64,000 bases of DNA from Effrenium voratum. Taxonomy: Eukaryota > Sar > Dinophyceae > Suessiales > Symbiodiniaceae. Location of the stretch: NCBI GenBank assembly GCA_963377175.1, contig CAUJNA010001002.1:251883-315882 (forward strand), written 5' to 3'. Shown here in pieces: positions 1-9,448 of the stretch. The position numbers and the translations under genes were made by a program. The notes beneath the pieces are model-generated. The model saw only the letters and a list, made by a program, of their open reading frames with translations, did no database searches and had not been told where the DNA came from. The first letter of the stretch is position 1; every line of letters begins with the position of its first letter.

Positions 1-186
1 TTGTTGTTGGGAACCATGTTACATTTTTTTGCATGTTGTTGGCTTAGTGGTCGAAATCCCCACCCACTGAACTGCTGAAATTTGGTGGTCAAGAAAAGGT
101 TTGAACTGTTTGTGGCCAGTCAGCTGTTGAAAAGCAAAAGGACACCACCTCATTTTGGTACTGGACGCGTCGTTTAGACGCTCCAG

Positions 187-255
187 ACGGAGCCAGGGCC
201 ACTGCGGCTGCTGCGGGCTGAGCTGCCCAGCGCAGTTGGACCGCTGCCCTCCGAG
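187..255 (+). CDS. Gene A, penultimate exon (candidate)
   Basis: Product not recognised. A GC-rich open stretch follows a CAG acceptor (gacgctccag|ACGGAG) and reads 23 codons beginning TEPGPLRLLRAELP and ending LPSE. If it ends at TCCGAG with a GA donor (|gagtgc), it joins in phase 0 to the exon at 1262, which starts after TCCCAG; the intron then lies between two AGGAG copies, as in gene C. A GT donor three codons' worth later (GAGTGC|gttgct) also keeps phase 0. The leucine- and proline-rich composition gives no family clue. The exon call rests on GC content, the acceptor and phase agreement only. Confidence 0.45.
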
Positions 256-319
256 GAGTGCGTTGCTGATTTTTCGGTCCACGGCTTTTCCACTTCCACT
301 TTTTTTTGTTCCCGACCCC

Positions 320-418
320 TGGAAAAAATAACAAACATATTTCCAGTAGTGAAATCGATTCCCTTTGAAACCAACAGGGGAAAATAAGAAGTAATTATTC
401 TTAAGCAAATGGAAGTCC
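320..418 (-). mobile_element. Family E element
   Basis: In reverse orientation it reads cttccatttgcttaagaataat, then cccctgttggttt, then cactactggaaatatg, matching the copies at 46880 and 52771. The left end is blurred into the preceding T-rich tract. Confidence 0.6.
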
Positions 419-436
419 ATGTTGGGCGTGGCAAAG

Positions 437-622
437 CTCGAGTTGCGTTCCCCGTTTCAAGTCGGATTCAAGGCTAGGTCCCCAGCTAGGTGCCCTTTTA
501 CCAACTTTTTGTGGGGGAGGGTTCCCCTAATAAAATAGACTACAGAAAAAAAGGGGCCGCATTCTAACCTCTCTACTGGAGGACCTAGTCGAGTTGCTAC
601 CCGTTTCAAGTCGGATTCAAGG
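437..622 (+). repeat. Direct repeats flanking a family D element
   Basis: A stretch of about 36 bp (ctcgagttgcgttcc then ccgtttcaagtcggattcaagg) at 437-473 recurs at 588-622 with few differences, and exactly one family D element lies between. This is much longer than a normal target-site duplication and suggests a duplication made when the element arrived, or a larger composite element. Confidence 0.65.
475..588 (+). mobile_element. Family D element
   Basis: Starts taggtcccc-agctaggtgccc, has the core gggttcccctaataaaatagactacaga, and ends ctctctactggaggaccta. The ends form a short inverted repeat (TAGGTCC/GGACCTA). Confidence 0.7.
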
Positions 623-788
623 GGAGCACTTGGCAACTTACAGACCATGTAAGTACGGGGTTGAAGAAGGTTTAGGGAGGGTTTAGGGTTGCGGGGTGTG
701 CGGGCAAGGCAACCTCTCCCGCCTCTTTCAGCAAACCAGTTGGGACGGGCTTCACCAACGTCCATGTGCCCGTGAGAAACAATGAATC

Positions 789-911
789 TCTCACTTGCTG
801 AGTTCCGTTTAAGGGACGTCAGTCACTTTTTGGGTTTGGCTGCCATTTTACTGGGCAATTCAAGAGTTTGGTCACTCTTCTTGGACCAATCCACATGAGA
901 AGTGAGAAGTA
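789..911 (+). mobile_element. Family C element, diverged
   Basis: Begins tctcacttgctgagttccg and ends ccaatccacatgagaagtgagaa, giving an inverted repeat of the CACTT...GAAGTG type, with the family core ctttttgggtttggctgccatttta. Confidence 0.55.
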
Positions 912-1261
912 TTGACAGTACATCTTAGATTTTGGGTTGAGCCTCGCCACTCACTCGGAACTGGGGGAACCAACAAGCGAGCTCTTCGGAGCGGGACCTA
1001 AAAGAATCGAAGGAGAAGCTTTCTTTGTCACACGGATTTCCCGCGTTTTAGACGGTCAACCCTAAAACCCTCCAATATGCTACGCCCATAAAGGGGGGGG
1101 GGAGCGCAGGGAGCCCCAACCCCCCGACTTGTTTTTTCTTCTTCTTTTTTTTTCTTTTCTGGAGGTCTACTCCTCTCGTTTTTTGTTTGTTTTTTTTTGG
1201 GGGGGATTTTTCCGACTCGCGGGTCGCGAGTGGGAGCTCTCCTTTTCTCCCTTTCTCCCAG

Positions 1262-1312
1262 GAGCAAGCGTCCGACCACCTGCCGCTGCTGGCAGAGTTC
1301 GAGCTCACGTAA
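1262..1312 (+). CDS. Gene A terminal exon with stop
   Basis: A strong acceptor (ccctttctcccag) is followed by 16 codons, EQASDHLPLLAEFELT, and a TAA at 1310-1312. The stop is embedded in taaaaagc, which resembles the AAAAG/C motif reported near dinoflagellate gene ends (recalled, not checked). With the exon at 187 it gives the C-terminus of an unidentified protein. High GC content, a clean tract and an in-frame stop make this the best-supported piece of gene A. A chance open frame remains possible at this length. Confidence 0.5.
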   Translation, partial: EQASDHLPLLAEFELT

Positions 1313-1671
1313 AAAGCAAAATGCGCAAGCGCTGAGTGTGCGGCGAGTCCGACTACAGGCAATTGCCCATTTGGGCTTGTTTTAAAGGGACACCAAAATA
1401 AAGCTAACCATTTTGTTGGTAGCCCCATTTTAACACCCATGGAACATCATCCGAACCCATTATTTTTGATGTACCCCAGATTTGGGCCTACGCTTTTGCA
1501 GGTGACCGCGTTTTGCTTATTCGCTGAAATGGCCAACCTCGGGAACGAAACGTGGCAAAGAACGTGGGCCAAGAATTAGCAAGTGTTGGAGGCGCTTGAA
1601 GGAGGGGAGTACTTTTGTAACCCACAGAACGGGGACTTTCAGCTTGGCGGTTACCAGCCATGCGGTTCCTG

Positions 1672-1776
1672 GGCTTTTTAGACTTTTAGTTGGTAGAGTG
1701 GTTGGGTGTCTGAATTTAACCCACGAAAAGTTATTCAAACTTTTAGCAGGGGATCTGAAAACGGACAGCCCAGTCA
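1672..1776 (+). repeat. Family F repeat
   Basis: Contains the family string ttt-agttggtagagtggttggg, then aacccacgaaaagtta, then acttttagcaggggatctg, and ends in ggacagcccag. Confidence 0.6.
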
Positions 1777-1807
1777 GCCAGGGGATCAGTATAACCATGA
1801 CCAAGTA

Positions 1808-1928
1808 CTTGCCCAGTAACTCACTTCCGTTCATGAGCTTTAAACTTTTTGGGCTTGGACCATTTTCGTGGTAAATATAAAGTTTGGAGTACTTGTTTTG
1901 GGGCCGTCCACTCAGCCAGTGAGTTACT
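1808..1928 (+). mobile_element. Family C element
   Basis: Left end agtaactcacttccgttcatg, core aaactttttgggcttggaccatttt, right end ccgtccactcagccagtgagtt. The ends form an ACTCACT/AGTGAGT inverted repeat. Confidence 0.7.
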
Positions 1929-2027
1929 CAGCACTTACCAAGTATGCCGCCTTTAGGTGGTAACACCATTCCTTCGTACCGGGGCATTTGTTTGAGGTGT
2001 CTACACTGACGTTCACTGTGTTGCTTG

Positions 2028-2070
2028 TTTCTTTTCTTTTTCTTCTCGCAGCTCTGCTCATTTTAGCTCA
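2028..2070 (+). promoter_or_regulatory. Splice acceptor with spliced-leader-like sequence
   Basis: A long pyrimidine tract (gtttcttttctttttcttctcgcag) is followed by CTCTG and then CTCATTTTAGCTCA, which resembles the CATTTTGGCTCA core of the dinoflagellate spliced leader as I recall it. It could be the trans-splice site of gene B. The match is weaker than at 11148 because extra bases separate the AG from the core. Confidence 0.35.
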
Positions 2071-2296
2071 CCCCTGGTTCTTGTACCCTTAACCACCAAA
2101 CCACCGGGCTCCAAACCAACCAATTGGAGGGAAGCTGATTAGTTGGGGGGGGGGCTGCAAAGAACTGAAGTAGCGCGTCCAATGGCCTCGCCCCCCGCCC
2201 TCCCCCCCCCGCTCTGAGCTGTGGGGCTTTCTGGTCCTAGCCTCCAAGCCTTGGGGTATCTGATCGAAGCCAAGGGCAATGACCCTTCCCCACCTG

Positions 2297-2447
2297 AGCC
2301 ACGTGCTCAAACTCGATTCGGGTAGATGATCCGGTTAGTAAAAAACGATCCCCTGGCCAGAAATAGCTGCGGAATTCCGGCTTCTTAATCCTGTACATGG
2401 TTCTGGGTAGACCATTTTAGTACCAGGTTTTGATTGCGACTCACCTT
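2297..2447 (+). mobile_element. Family I element
   Basis: Runs from tgagccacgtgctcaaactcg to ggttttgattgcgactca, sharing ggtagatgatccggttagta, tcttaatcctgtacatggtt and ctgggtagaccatttta with the copies at 34426 and 50771. Confidence 0.7.
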
Positions 2448-2471
2448 CCCTTGGTGGCGAAGCCACCCACC

Positions 2472-2572
2472 CGGTTCCTTAGCTTTTTAGATCCTTTTGG
2501 TGTGCAGTGCTAGTTTCGATTTTAAGCCACTAAAAGTTATTCACTTTGAGCGGGGGATCTGAGGGCAGCCCA
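2472..2572 (+). repeat. Family F repeat
   Basis: Reads ggttccttagctttttag, then gccactaaaagttattcac, then gggggatctgagggcagccca. It starts 25 bp after the family I element. Confidence 0.65.
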
Positions 2573-3431
2573 CCTTCTAAGGGAGGCGGTGTTTTGGAGT
2601 GGAACCTGTGAGCAACCATCCGTTGGCGGATCCCTTGCCTGTGCTGACTGTACCGATCAAGCACCTGTTGATGAAGGCCTATGACCTATGAACTATTTGA
2701 TAAACTACCTTTCCCAGCTGCTGGAATGTTTTGCGTCTGTGCTGTTGACCCCCATGGTATGCGGGACATGTTGTAAGCTTAGTTTCAAGGGTAAACAAAA
2801 GAACCAGGTTAGTGACCCAACCACTAACCTCATGGTTGTAAGTCCCCTTGTGGGGTACCAGGGGTAGTCAGCACCTAAGTCCCCAACAAAGTGTGGGCTG
2901 AATACTTACTGTGAGTTTCCCTTTATAATCACTCCATACAATGGTTTAAGGTACTCTCCTGTCCACTAACATGGAACCCCCAGAGGGTTCCTTTTGAAGG
3001 AACATAGTCTTCCAGGACCCCTCAGTCAGGTTCCATATTAATGGACAGGAGGGTCCCCATTGAAAAACAACTCCTTCATATTGCCCCAAACCTTAAAAGA
3101 TATATTTTGCCCAATTGAAACATGGCTTTTTCCACCAAAATAAAGGGAAGCCACCATTTTCAAGCAATGTTCAGGTGTTTTTCATGTACGGATCCCTGTA
3201 GCCTTAAACCCGGTGGTTGCCAACTTGGGTTTCCCACATTAACCTCAGACCATCTTCGCACCCTCCAAACAATTTGGCGATCTTTCCCTTTGCTTTCAAC
3301 CTCACACCCAAAACGGACAACCCGGGTGTGGGACTTAAGTACCCAAGAGAAGGGAGGGAGGGAGGAGCTTAAGATGGCAGCTTTGGGGGGGGTTAAAATG
3401 GCAGTGAAAGACACCCATTCCACCTCCTCAG

Positions 3432-3548
3432 ACGCCCCGTTCCGCAGTCGCGCCGACGTCCGACGCACCGCAATCCGATTTTGAAGAAGCTGAGACCCCG
3501 GTGGTGGTGCTCCTCATCGTGCAGGGCTGGCCGCGTATCGAAGCGCAG
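3432..3548 (+). CDS. Gene B, internal exon (candidate)
   Basis: Not recognised. After an acceptor (cattccacctcctcag|ACGCCC) there are 39 open codons that include APQSDFEEAETPVVVLL and then IVQGWPRIEAQ. The acidic patch followed by a VVVLLIV stretch looks like real protein rather than noise. The exon can end at GCGCAG with a GC donor (|gcgatg) in phase 0, which joins in frame to 4466. No ATG occurs in this frame, so it must be internal. A simple GGTCGGTTGG repeat begins a few bases downstream. Confidence 0.45.
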
Positions 3549-3554
3549 GCGATG

Positions 3555-3698
3555 TTGGGGAAGTCGGGGAAGTCGGGGAAGTCGGGGGTCGGTCGGTGGG
3601 TCGGTGGGTCGGTGGGTCGGTTGGTCGGTTGGTCGGTTGGTCGGTTGGTCGGTTGGTCGGTTGGTTGGTAGTTTGGCTGGCTGGTTGGTTGGCTGGAT
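3555..3698 (+). repeat. GGTC/GGTT-type minisatellite
   Basis: Units gaagtcggg, then gtgggtcg, then gttggtcg are repeated, ending in ggctggttggttggctgg. It is G-rich on the + strand and gives the antisense PTDQPTNRP reading frame, which is not a gene. Confidence 0.9.
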
Positions 3699-4465
3699 AT
3701 GATCATTTTGTTATTTATCATTTTCATCATTGTTGCCTTACAAGCTTTTTTGATGGTTCGTAAGCATTCCATACCTCCAACCCCCATATCTGGAAATACT
3801 GAAACGTGGCCTTTCCAAAACCTAGGGGCAAATCTGGGTTCTGCAAAGCAGGATGGGAGAAGAGGATCTAGTTCAGGGTGAATCCACACAAATTCATGTC
3901 TTGGAGGGTTTCTCGCTAAGCTTTTAGTTATGTCAAGAAAGGAATGGATGGACCCCCCTTGAATAAAGGGGGTCCAACTTGAGTTGTCAAACAGATCGGC
4001 CCTGGTATTTCCCAAGGGACCTCTAGGGGGAAAACACAAGGCATAAGCCAGGTTGGATTGTTTATATTCATAATTAGACAGCGATTATTTACACAGCCTC
4101 CGAAACGGCTGTTTGGTTTTCAAGGTGACCAGCGTTTGGTTGAAATTTGTAACCTACCCTGAAATCACCTCGTGAACCTCAAAATACTTTCAAGGGACAG
4201 CCCCTTCAAAAACGGGGTAGTGGGACCACTGGCAGAGTTCCATTTTAGGCTTAAACCTAGGGACAGGGGACATCAACCACTTGGTTTATTTTTACCTTGG
4301 GGCAATCAATCAACCCCGGCTGATTGATCGCCCCAAGGTAGACTTGAACCGACCGGGTAACCGACCCGGATCAAACTCCGATTCCAACAAATGCGGCTTC
4401 ACTTCAGACGCGTTCCCCGGATGTGTCGTCAACGCCACCGATCCGGGACCTCGGGCGAACCGGAG

Positions 4466-4546
4466 GTCCCGGAACTTGCGGCCTTGCATCTGGAGCCCTC
4501 ACTGCTGCCGGCAATCCTGGGGTTCTTTACCTACACCGTGGGCAAG
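4466..4546 (+). CDS. Gene B, internal exon (candidate)
   Basis: Not recognised. After CGGAG there are 27 codons, VPELAALHLEPSLLP then AILGFFTYTVGK. The exon ends at GGCAAG with a GC donor (|gcgggc), or nine bases earlier at TACACC with a GT donor (|gtgggc); both are phase 0 and in frame with 3432-3548. The hydrophobic LLPAILGFFTYTV stretch could be a buried helix or part of a membrane segment. GC content and codon choice match the gene C exons. A further open stretch near 4809-4966 (SAGDVPIGPGKIKSALRPAL) may be another exon, but its splice sites are not convincing. Confidence 0.45.
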
Positions 4547-5663
4547 GCGGGCGGGAAAAGGGCCCAAGATCGTCGTTCCCCAAACGAAGCGTTTGGGGAA
4601 AACGGGAATTGTAGATGCCTAGTGGTGGTTTTTTCAGCTCGTATACCCCATTAATCAGGTCACCCTAAATTGGTCTTTTGGAGTCGTGCGTTGGATTCGG
4701 ATCTGAACCCCTGGTTCTTGGTAACGAAGCCCCTCCATTTCTCCACCAAACCACCGCTTCGGCTCCAAACCAAAGAACCCTTCGGCTCCAAGCCACCCTT
4801 TTCAGAGCGCAGCTACGCCAGGCTTTGGGGGTCGTTTGGGGGTCGTTCCGCGGGGGACGTTCCCATCGGACCGGGAAAAATCAAGTCGGCCTTGCGACCA
4901 GCCCTTGCGTTCGCCAACCCAACCTTAGACTTTCCAACACGAGGCTCCAACTTGTGGTTTGTTTAGGGCCCTCTTCAACCGCCAGGTTTTGAGACCCGTT
5001 CCCAAACACCGATTCCAGGGGTGTGTTTTGGGGTCGGGTCTTCCATTGAAAGCCCCAAGAGCCGGGTGGTGCGATAGGTCGAGAACGACTCATCGAGTTT
5101 CCGGGTGGGAATGAAACGGTTTTGGGGATTCCCGAAGAACGGAAACCATAGAAGACCGGTGATTCGGGCAGGTCACTGTCCTGAGTTCCTGCTGAGAACC
5201 AGCGAGTTTTGGGTTTGGATCATCCGGTTCCTTCGGCTTCTTCGGCGTTTTTGGGTTCGTTTGGCGGGTTGGGTTTCCGAATCTGATCCACTCAAAAATA
5301 TTTACGTTCGCTTCTCCGCGGGAGAAAATGGACAGCCCGGTAGAAGTCGCTCCTGGACCTTGTTGGGCCCGTCCACTCGGGGAGCGAGCGCCCTGGAAGC
5401 CGAGAAAGGACGGAAGCCTTTCCAGGGCTGGAGGCATAGGTGGCCTTTTGATCGCTTAGTTTAGGAACAAATGGGTTCCACTGATTCAGACACGTTACTT
5501 TGGGTTCGTTTATTCAGAAAATCGATGGGTTCCACTGGTTTAGTTGTTTTTCTTCTTTTTTTTCCCCCTCGTTTGGTTAAACGTCGATGGTTTCCATTGG
5601 TCTAGATGTGTTTTGCCTATGGAGGGGCCTTTGATCCGTGTAGGTGGTGGCTGGCATTCTCAG
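4547..5663 (+). other. Gene B downstream intron region
   Basis: Mostly unassigned sequence. 4690-4800 holds CCAAACCACC-type family G fragments. 5220-5300 is a G/T-rich run of ggttccttcggcttcttcgg type. 5440-5600 repeats the string gatgggttccactg three times. Confidence 0.35.
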
Positions 5664-5762
5664 CACCTGAGCCGAAGCTTCCGCCCGGCTTCCGCCGGGC
5701 GCGAGAGCGCGGGAGTCGCGCTGTTCGGAGGGCCCGGGAGTCGCGAGATGGAAAGGGCTTAG
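5664..5762 (+). CDS. Gene B, possible terminal exon
   Basis: An acceptor (gtggctggcattctcag) leads into 32 GC-rich codons, including HLSRSFRPASAGRESAGVAL and FGGPGSREMERA, then TAG at 5760-5762. A family A element follows at once. An alternative acceptor inside it (CCTGAG) opens an Arg-rich frame with its own stop. Nothing in the sequence was recognised. If real, it closes gene B and separates it from gene C. Low complexity (repeated gggagtcgcg) is a reason for caution. Confidence 0.3.
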   Translation, partial: HLSRSFRPASAGRESAGVALFGGPGSREMERA

Positions 5763-5855
5763 AAATCTAGGGCTTGAATCATTACCCAAAAGAAAGATTC
5801 GGTTCATGACCAACCAGGTTTAGAGAGTCATGGAGACTCTAGGTCTAAACAGGGG
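5763..5855 (+). mobile_element. Family A element, eroded left end
   Basis: Keeps ccaaaagaaagattcggttcatgaccaacc and the right end agtcatggagactctagg; the left CTAGACTCTCC end is degraded. Confidence 0.5.
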
Positions 5856-5988
5856 TTGATTCCTGGTCCATTCTTTTCAACCATCGTTCTTTTCAAAGAC
5901 GGATCGCTGTTTTCTCTGGGGTTCTGATGGTTTTCTGGAAAGATTCGGATCCCTGGAAAGAATGGTTGGAAGTGTCTCCTAGAACCAT
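5856..5988 (+). mobile_element. Family O element
   Basis: Contains cattcttttcaaccatcg, gttctgatggttttctgg and gatccctggaaagaatggtt. The caaccat/atggttg arms are inverted. Closest relatives are at 38524 and 54632. Confidence 0.65.
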
Positions 5989-6015
5989 CCAGGAGCCGCA
6001 AGTGAGAGGGTTCAT

Positions 6016-6130
6016 CTAACTCACTTCCCGAGTTCCGTTTCGGACTTCAGTCACTTTTTGGGTTTGGAGCATTTTGGTAGACACCAAGTTTGGTTACTTT
6101 TTGGGGGCCATCCACTCGAAAAATGTGAGG
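6016..6130 (+). mobile_element. Family C element
   Basis: Begins taactcacttcccgagttcc and ends gccatccactcgaaaaatgtga, with core cactttttgggtttggagcatttt. Confidence 0.6.
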
Positions 6131-6267
6131 TGGTGAGACGGTACCCTGCCGTACTGAGACTCCGGGAGTTCGCCAGTGGTTAGCTACTCCTTCATTTGCT
6201 TAATACTTTTTTGTTTTTGTTTTTGTGGGTCCAATGTGTGGTAACATTTCACTTGACTAAACTGATG

Positions 6268-6380
6268 AACTTCCATTTGCTGGATTGAATATTTTTGGTT
6301 TTCCTCTGTTGGGTTTAAAAGAAATTGATCACTACTGGACACATATTTTTTTCTCCTGGGGTCTTAACCAAATGGAAGTA
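6268..6380 (+). mobile_element. Family E element
   Basis: Ends are aacttccatttgctgga and cttaaccaaatggaagt, an imperfect inverted repeat; the interior has gatcactactggacacatat. Confidence 0.75.
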
Positions 6381-6793
6381 CTTGGTTGGCTCGCCACGGG
6401 CAAGTAATCCACCCAACCATGGCTATAACTTACAACCAAAGCAAAGCTAGCCATGTCACGCGCTTCCCAGACCTTCCTGCAGCCACATCTTTTCCGCAAA
6501 GGCTGCAGAGCCAGGGTTGTTCCTTTGGCTGAGACAACATAACCCAAGTGTTGAAGATTGGTTCCATCAAATCCTGTTTGCCTTTGACACAAGTGTATCT
6601 GGTGCCAGTTGGCAAAAACAAAAAACAGTGTTCCAGTAGTCTTTGTCGTGTGTTTGTTTTTCAGGGGAAGTAGAGAACCCCTGGTGCTGGTCGGTCCTTG
6701 GAACAACCCCTGCAGGGGCATTTGAAGTGCCAACGGAAAAGCGTGCCGCTCTTTGCTCTCAAGGCCTCTAACCATTGCCCACAGTTCTCGGGG

Positions 6794-6895
6794 TTGATTA
6801 TTATTTTCAACCATTGTGCTTTTCAAAAACCGATCGCTGTTTCCCCTGCGTTTTTAAGATGGTTTCCTGAAAAAAATCGGATTGCTGGAAAGAAT
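6794..6895 (+). mobile_element. Family O element
   Basis: Reads tttcaaccattgtgctttt, then ccgatcgctgtttcccc, then gatggtttcctgaaaa, and ends ctggaaagaatgg. Confidence 0.6.
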
Positions 6896-6949
6896 GGAAA
6901 GGGTGGATCCACAGATTCGAACCACACATCCAAACCGTTTTCTAACCTT

Positions 6950-7072
6950 GCTGTGGATGGACGGAATACATTTCGCACCACATTTCCGACCAGTTGGAAT
7001 CCACGGGAAACCGTTGGTTGTTGGCTGCAGGGGAATCATGCCAGGTGGTGCAGGATTTCGTCCATCCACAGT
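6950..7072 (+). mobile_element. Family B element
   Basis: Near-perfect terminal inverted repeat: gctgtggatggacggaat on the left and ggatttcgtccatccacag on the right, with gcaggggaatcatg inside. A family D element starts immediately after it. Confidence 0.8.
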
Positions 7073-7192
7073 AGGTCCCCCAGCTAGGTGCCCTTCTTAC
7101 CGTTTCTTTCGTGGGAGAGGGGTCCCTTGCTAAAATCGACTACAGAAAAAGTTGGTGCCCTATATTCTAACCTCTCTGCTGGAGTACCCTGT
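7073..7192 (+). mobile_element. Family D element
   Basis: Starts taggtcccccagctaggtgc and carries gctaaaatcgactacaga and attctaacctctctgctgg. It abuts the family B element with no gap. Confidence 0.75.
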
Positions 7193-7312
7193 TTCGGAGT
7201 CCAAAGAGCCCTTTTTTGATATAGCCCAAAATGGGTCCGAAAACGTCCAAACATCCGAATCGCTGACGATATTGGAGGGCAGATTTGGGTGCCTCACAAC
7301 TTGCTGGTTGGA

Positions 7313-7440
7313 TTGGCAGGGAATGAGAAATGGACCCCCGAGAAAAAAAACCATCCATCCGATTTGGTTTCCTAGGAAATCCCAACACGGTTCGTTCCCA
7401 AAACCCGGACTCGGTCATGACTCAGTCATTCCCTCCCTAT
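7313..7440 (+). repeat. Family L repeat
   Basis: Has gcagggaatgagaaatggac, then ccatccgatttggtttcc, then ggttcgttcccaaaacccgg, shared with the copy near 22722. Confidence 0.5.
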
Positions 7441-7521
7441 GGCACCAGCAAGACAAATGACCCAATTGCCATGCCATGGTGTGGGGACCGTGGCAGGTTT
7501 TTTGACCTGGAGATCCAGGTT

Positions 7522-7632
7522 TACTCACTTCCTGAGTTCATGGCGACTTTGGTCACCTTTTTGGGAAGACACTTTTAGTGGCAAGCACTATTTTTTGGAT
7601 TTTTTTGGGCCAGTCCACTCAAGAAGTGAGTT
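7522..7632 (+). mobile_element. Family C element
   Basis: Left end tactcacttcctgagttcat and right end gtccactcaagaagtgagtt form the family inverted repeat; the interior has gacacttttagtggcaa. Confidence 0.75.
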
Positions 7633-7656
7633 TAAGGTTGCGACAAAGGACAGTCT

Positions 7657-7965
7657 TGTGGATGGACAAAATCCTCGCCGATCAGCGCCAGACCCTATCA
7701 AGACTGGGAGACACTAGCTACATGCTTTGTCATCGGTAGCGTTCCATTGTGTTTCAGTGTTGACACCTGTCTTTTTGTAGCATGATCAGCTCGGTGATAT
7801 CAAGCGTTCCATGGGGATTGTTGCCGAGGCGTGACTTAGGAGTGACTTCTTGGAATCGGCGTTTACATGGGGGAACACATGGCCACACAGATAAAGGAGT
7901 GACTTAGGCATGACTTTGTCGTTTGCTTGTACCAACTGGTGCAGGAGTTTGTCCATCCACGGAAT
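7657..7965 (+). mobile_element. Possible interrupted family B element
   Basis: tgtggatggacaaaatcct at the left and aggagtttgtccatccac at the right are B-type ends about 300 bp apart, twice the normal length. This suggests an insertion inside the element. Confidence 0.35.
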
Positions 7966-8403
7966 TGCAAAGGCTGTCCTAGGGAAAGTACCCTATTTTG
8001 TTCTTATACTACCTGGTTGGCCATGTAACATGGGCCCGCAAAGGGACGGGATTCACTTTGAGCTATGCCAATCTTGCGCCCGTTGGCCAAAACAGAAGCC
8101 ATTGGCCCCTTTAAAAGATAGGAGAGGTGGCTTCCTTTGCTGGCACCAATTGTAGGTAGGCCTGGGTTTGAAAATGCCTTCTACATGTTGGTGAAAAGGT
8201 TATCCACCCCATAATGTTGAGAACTCTAGCCGTTTCCCTACTGGATTCCTAATCTCTTCAATCAGCCGACAAGAAATGAGTAGTGTCCTAGCAGCAACTC
8301 TTGGTTGGATACTCCGGGACGAATCGCTAATTGGTTTGTAAGCCTGGTTATAAGCCCCGAAATTGGTTGTACATTCCCTTCCCTAGGAGCCCCAAGACCT
8401 CAT

Positions 8404-8533
8404 AGGGCCGTGGGTCAAAACCAATGGTACCATTTTGGTTGGTAGGTGAATTCACCACCCATTTTAGGACCTATTTTGGTGGTTGGATTGGGATGTTCAC
8501 TGGGGGCCAACCGATTTGGATTTTGACCCACCG
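8404..8533 (+). mobile_element. Family H element
   Basis: Ends gggccgtgggtcaaaacca and ggattttgaccca are inverted. The core reads ttggtaggtgaattcaccac and tggattgggatgttcactgg. Confidence 0.75.
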
Positions 8534-8786
8534 CCAATGAAGGCTTTCTGGAACAGAGAGCGCTAGGCCCAGCGGCTAGGGCTAACTGTTTAGCCCCCAA
8601 GCCTAAGGGTGAAAGGGGCCCCCCCTTTGACCATTCCACAGACCAAGAATTCTGCACCCTCGCGAAAGGTTGTAAGTCGACTTGAATGCTAGCTTGGATT
8701 CTTGGCCTTCGACTTTATGTTAAATGACTATGTCCAGCCTCACCTGCAAAAAGTGAAGCTTTGTTGGTGGGTAGAAGTCAAGCAGA

Positions 8787-9128
8787 ATGACCCCCAAAGA
8801 TGTTGGCTTCGAACCCGTGCCTGTTCGAAGTTGCAAAGAGATCGGTACGCCATCGGCTTGCGCGGCGGCTTGCCAGCGATCCGAAGATTTTGAGAGAAAT
8901 CTGCCTGTCGCAGAAACGTTTGCCGGGGGTGGCTTTCTGGATGGTCTTTCCCGGGGAAGCCTACTATGGTATCTGCTCGCATGCCTCGCAGAAACGTTTT
9001 TTTGTTGGTTCCTTTTGGATGGTTTTGCCCAGGGAAGCCTACTAGAATTAGTGGTAAGTGAAAGCACTGGGTTGGGTAGACTTGGGTTTGTTTGGTTCCC
9101 ATTTCACCAACGTGACCCCCTGAATTAA
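8787..9128 (+). CDS. Open frame with Cys-rich patch (uncertain)
   Basis: 113 uninterrupted codons from ATG. The first half includes VRSCKEIGTPSACAAACQ and RSEDFE, which reads like coding sequence and loosely recalls a PAN/Apple-type cysteine pattern (weak, from memory). The second half is built from the tandem duplication at 8909-9046 and is probably not protein. It may be an exon fragment or chance. No good acceptor or family match was found. Confidence 0.2.
   Translation: MTPKDVGFEPVPVRSCKEIGTPSACAAACQRSEDFERNLPVAETFAGGGFLDGLSRGSLLWYLLACLAETFFCWFLLDGFAQGSLLELVVSESTGLGRLGFVWFPFHQRDPLN
8909..9046 (+). repeat. Imperfect tandem duplication (about 80-bp spacing)
   Basis: gcagaaacgtttgccgggg ... 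ctttcccggggaagcctacta recurs as gcagaaacgtttttttgttgg ... ttgcccagggaagcctacta, with spacing of about 80 bp. Confidence 0.7.
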
Positions 9129-9391
9129 GCGGTAGGCTTTGCAGGACAACCAAGCAGTTTCTGACTTTAAGCCCAACAAAACCACAATTATGACGTGTTG
9201 TTTGAGTTCCGCTTGTCACTTGGGTTTAATGACCCCCGCCCCCCTTTTTTAAGGCCCCTCTCTTTTCGACACATACCTTGTATAATTTTTCCTGGTGAAT
9301 GAACCCAGGACATGACTAGGAGAAAATCACCATTCGGACCCCTTCCCGCCCCCCCCCCAAAAACAATAATAATAACAAGTTCACCCAAAAA

Positions 9392-9448
9392 TAGACATAT
9401 GCATATATACATATATTATGTATATATATATATGTATATGTATACACA
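9392..9448. repeat. (TA)n-rich microsatellite
   Basis: Alternating atatgcatatatacatat and tatatatatatgtatatg. Confidence 0.9.

Larger units (their letters stand above)
256..1261 (+). other. Gene A last intron
   Basis: Inferred GA-AG intron of about 1 kb holding elements E (320), D (475, inside a direct repeat) and C (789). Its 3' end has an excellent pyrimidine tract (ctccttttctccctttctcccag). I see nothing gene-like in 630-780 or 912-1250 beyond T-rich and G-rich runs near 1130-1205. Confidence 0.4.
1313..3431. other. Intergenic region between genes A and B
   Basis: Holds elements F (1672), C (1808), I (2297) and F (2472) and an acceptor followed by spliced-leader-like sequence near 2052. 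In 2600-3110 I see only unassigned AT-balanced sequence, including an inverted pair around agg(t)actctcctgtccac (2951) and atggacaggagggtcc (3042). Confidence 0.5.

Noticed and set aside
3428..4039. 203-codon minus-strand frame with PTDQPTNRPTDQ
   Set aside because: Driven by the GGTT/GGTC minisatellite and antisense to the better-supported gene B exon.
8795..8830. tRNA T-arm-like string ggcttcgaacccgtgcc
   Set aside because: No matching acceptor, D or anticodon arms around it.
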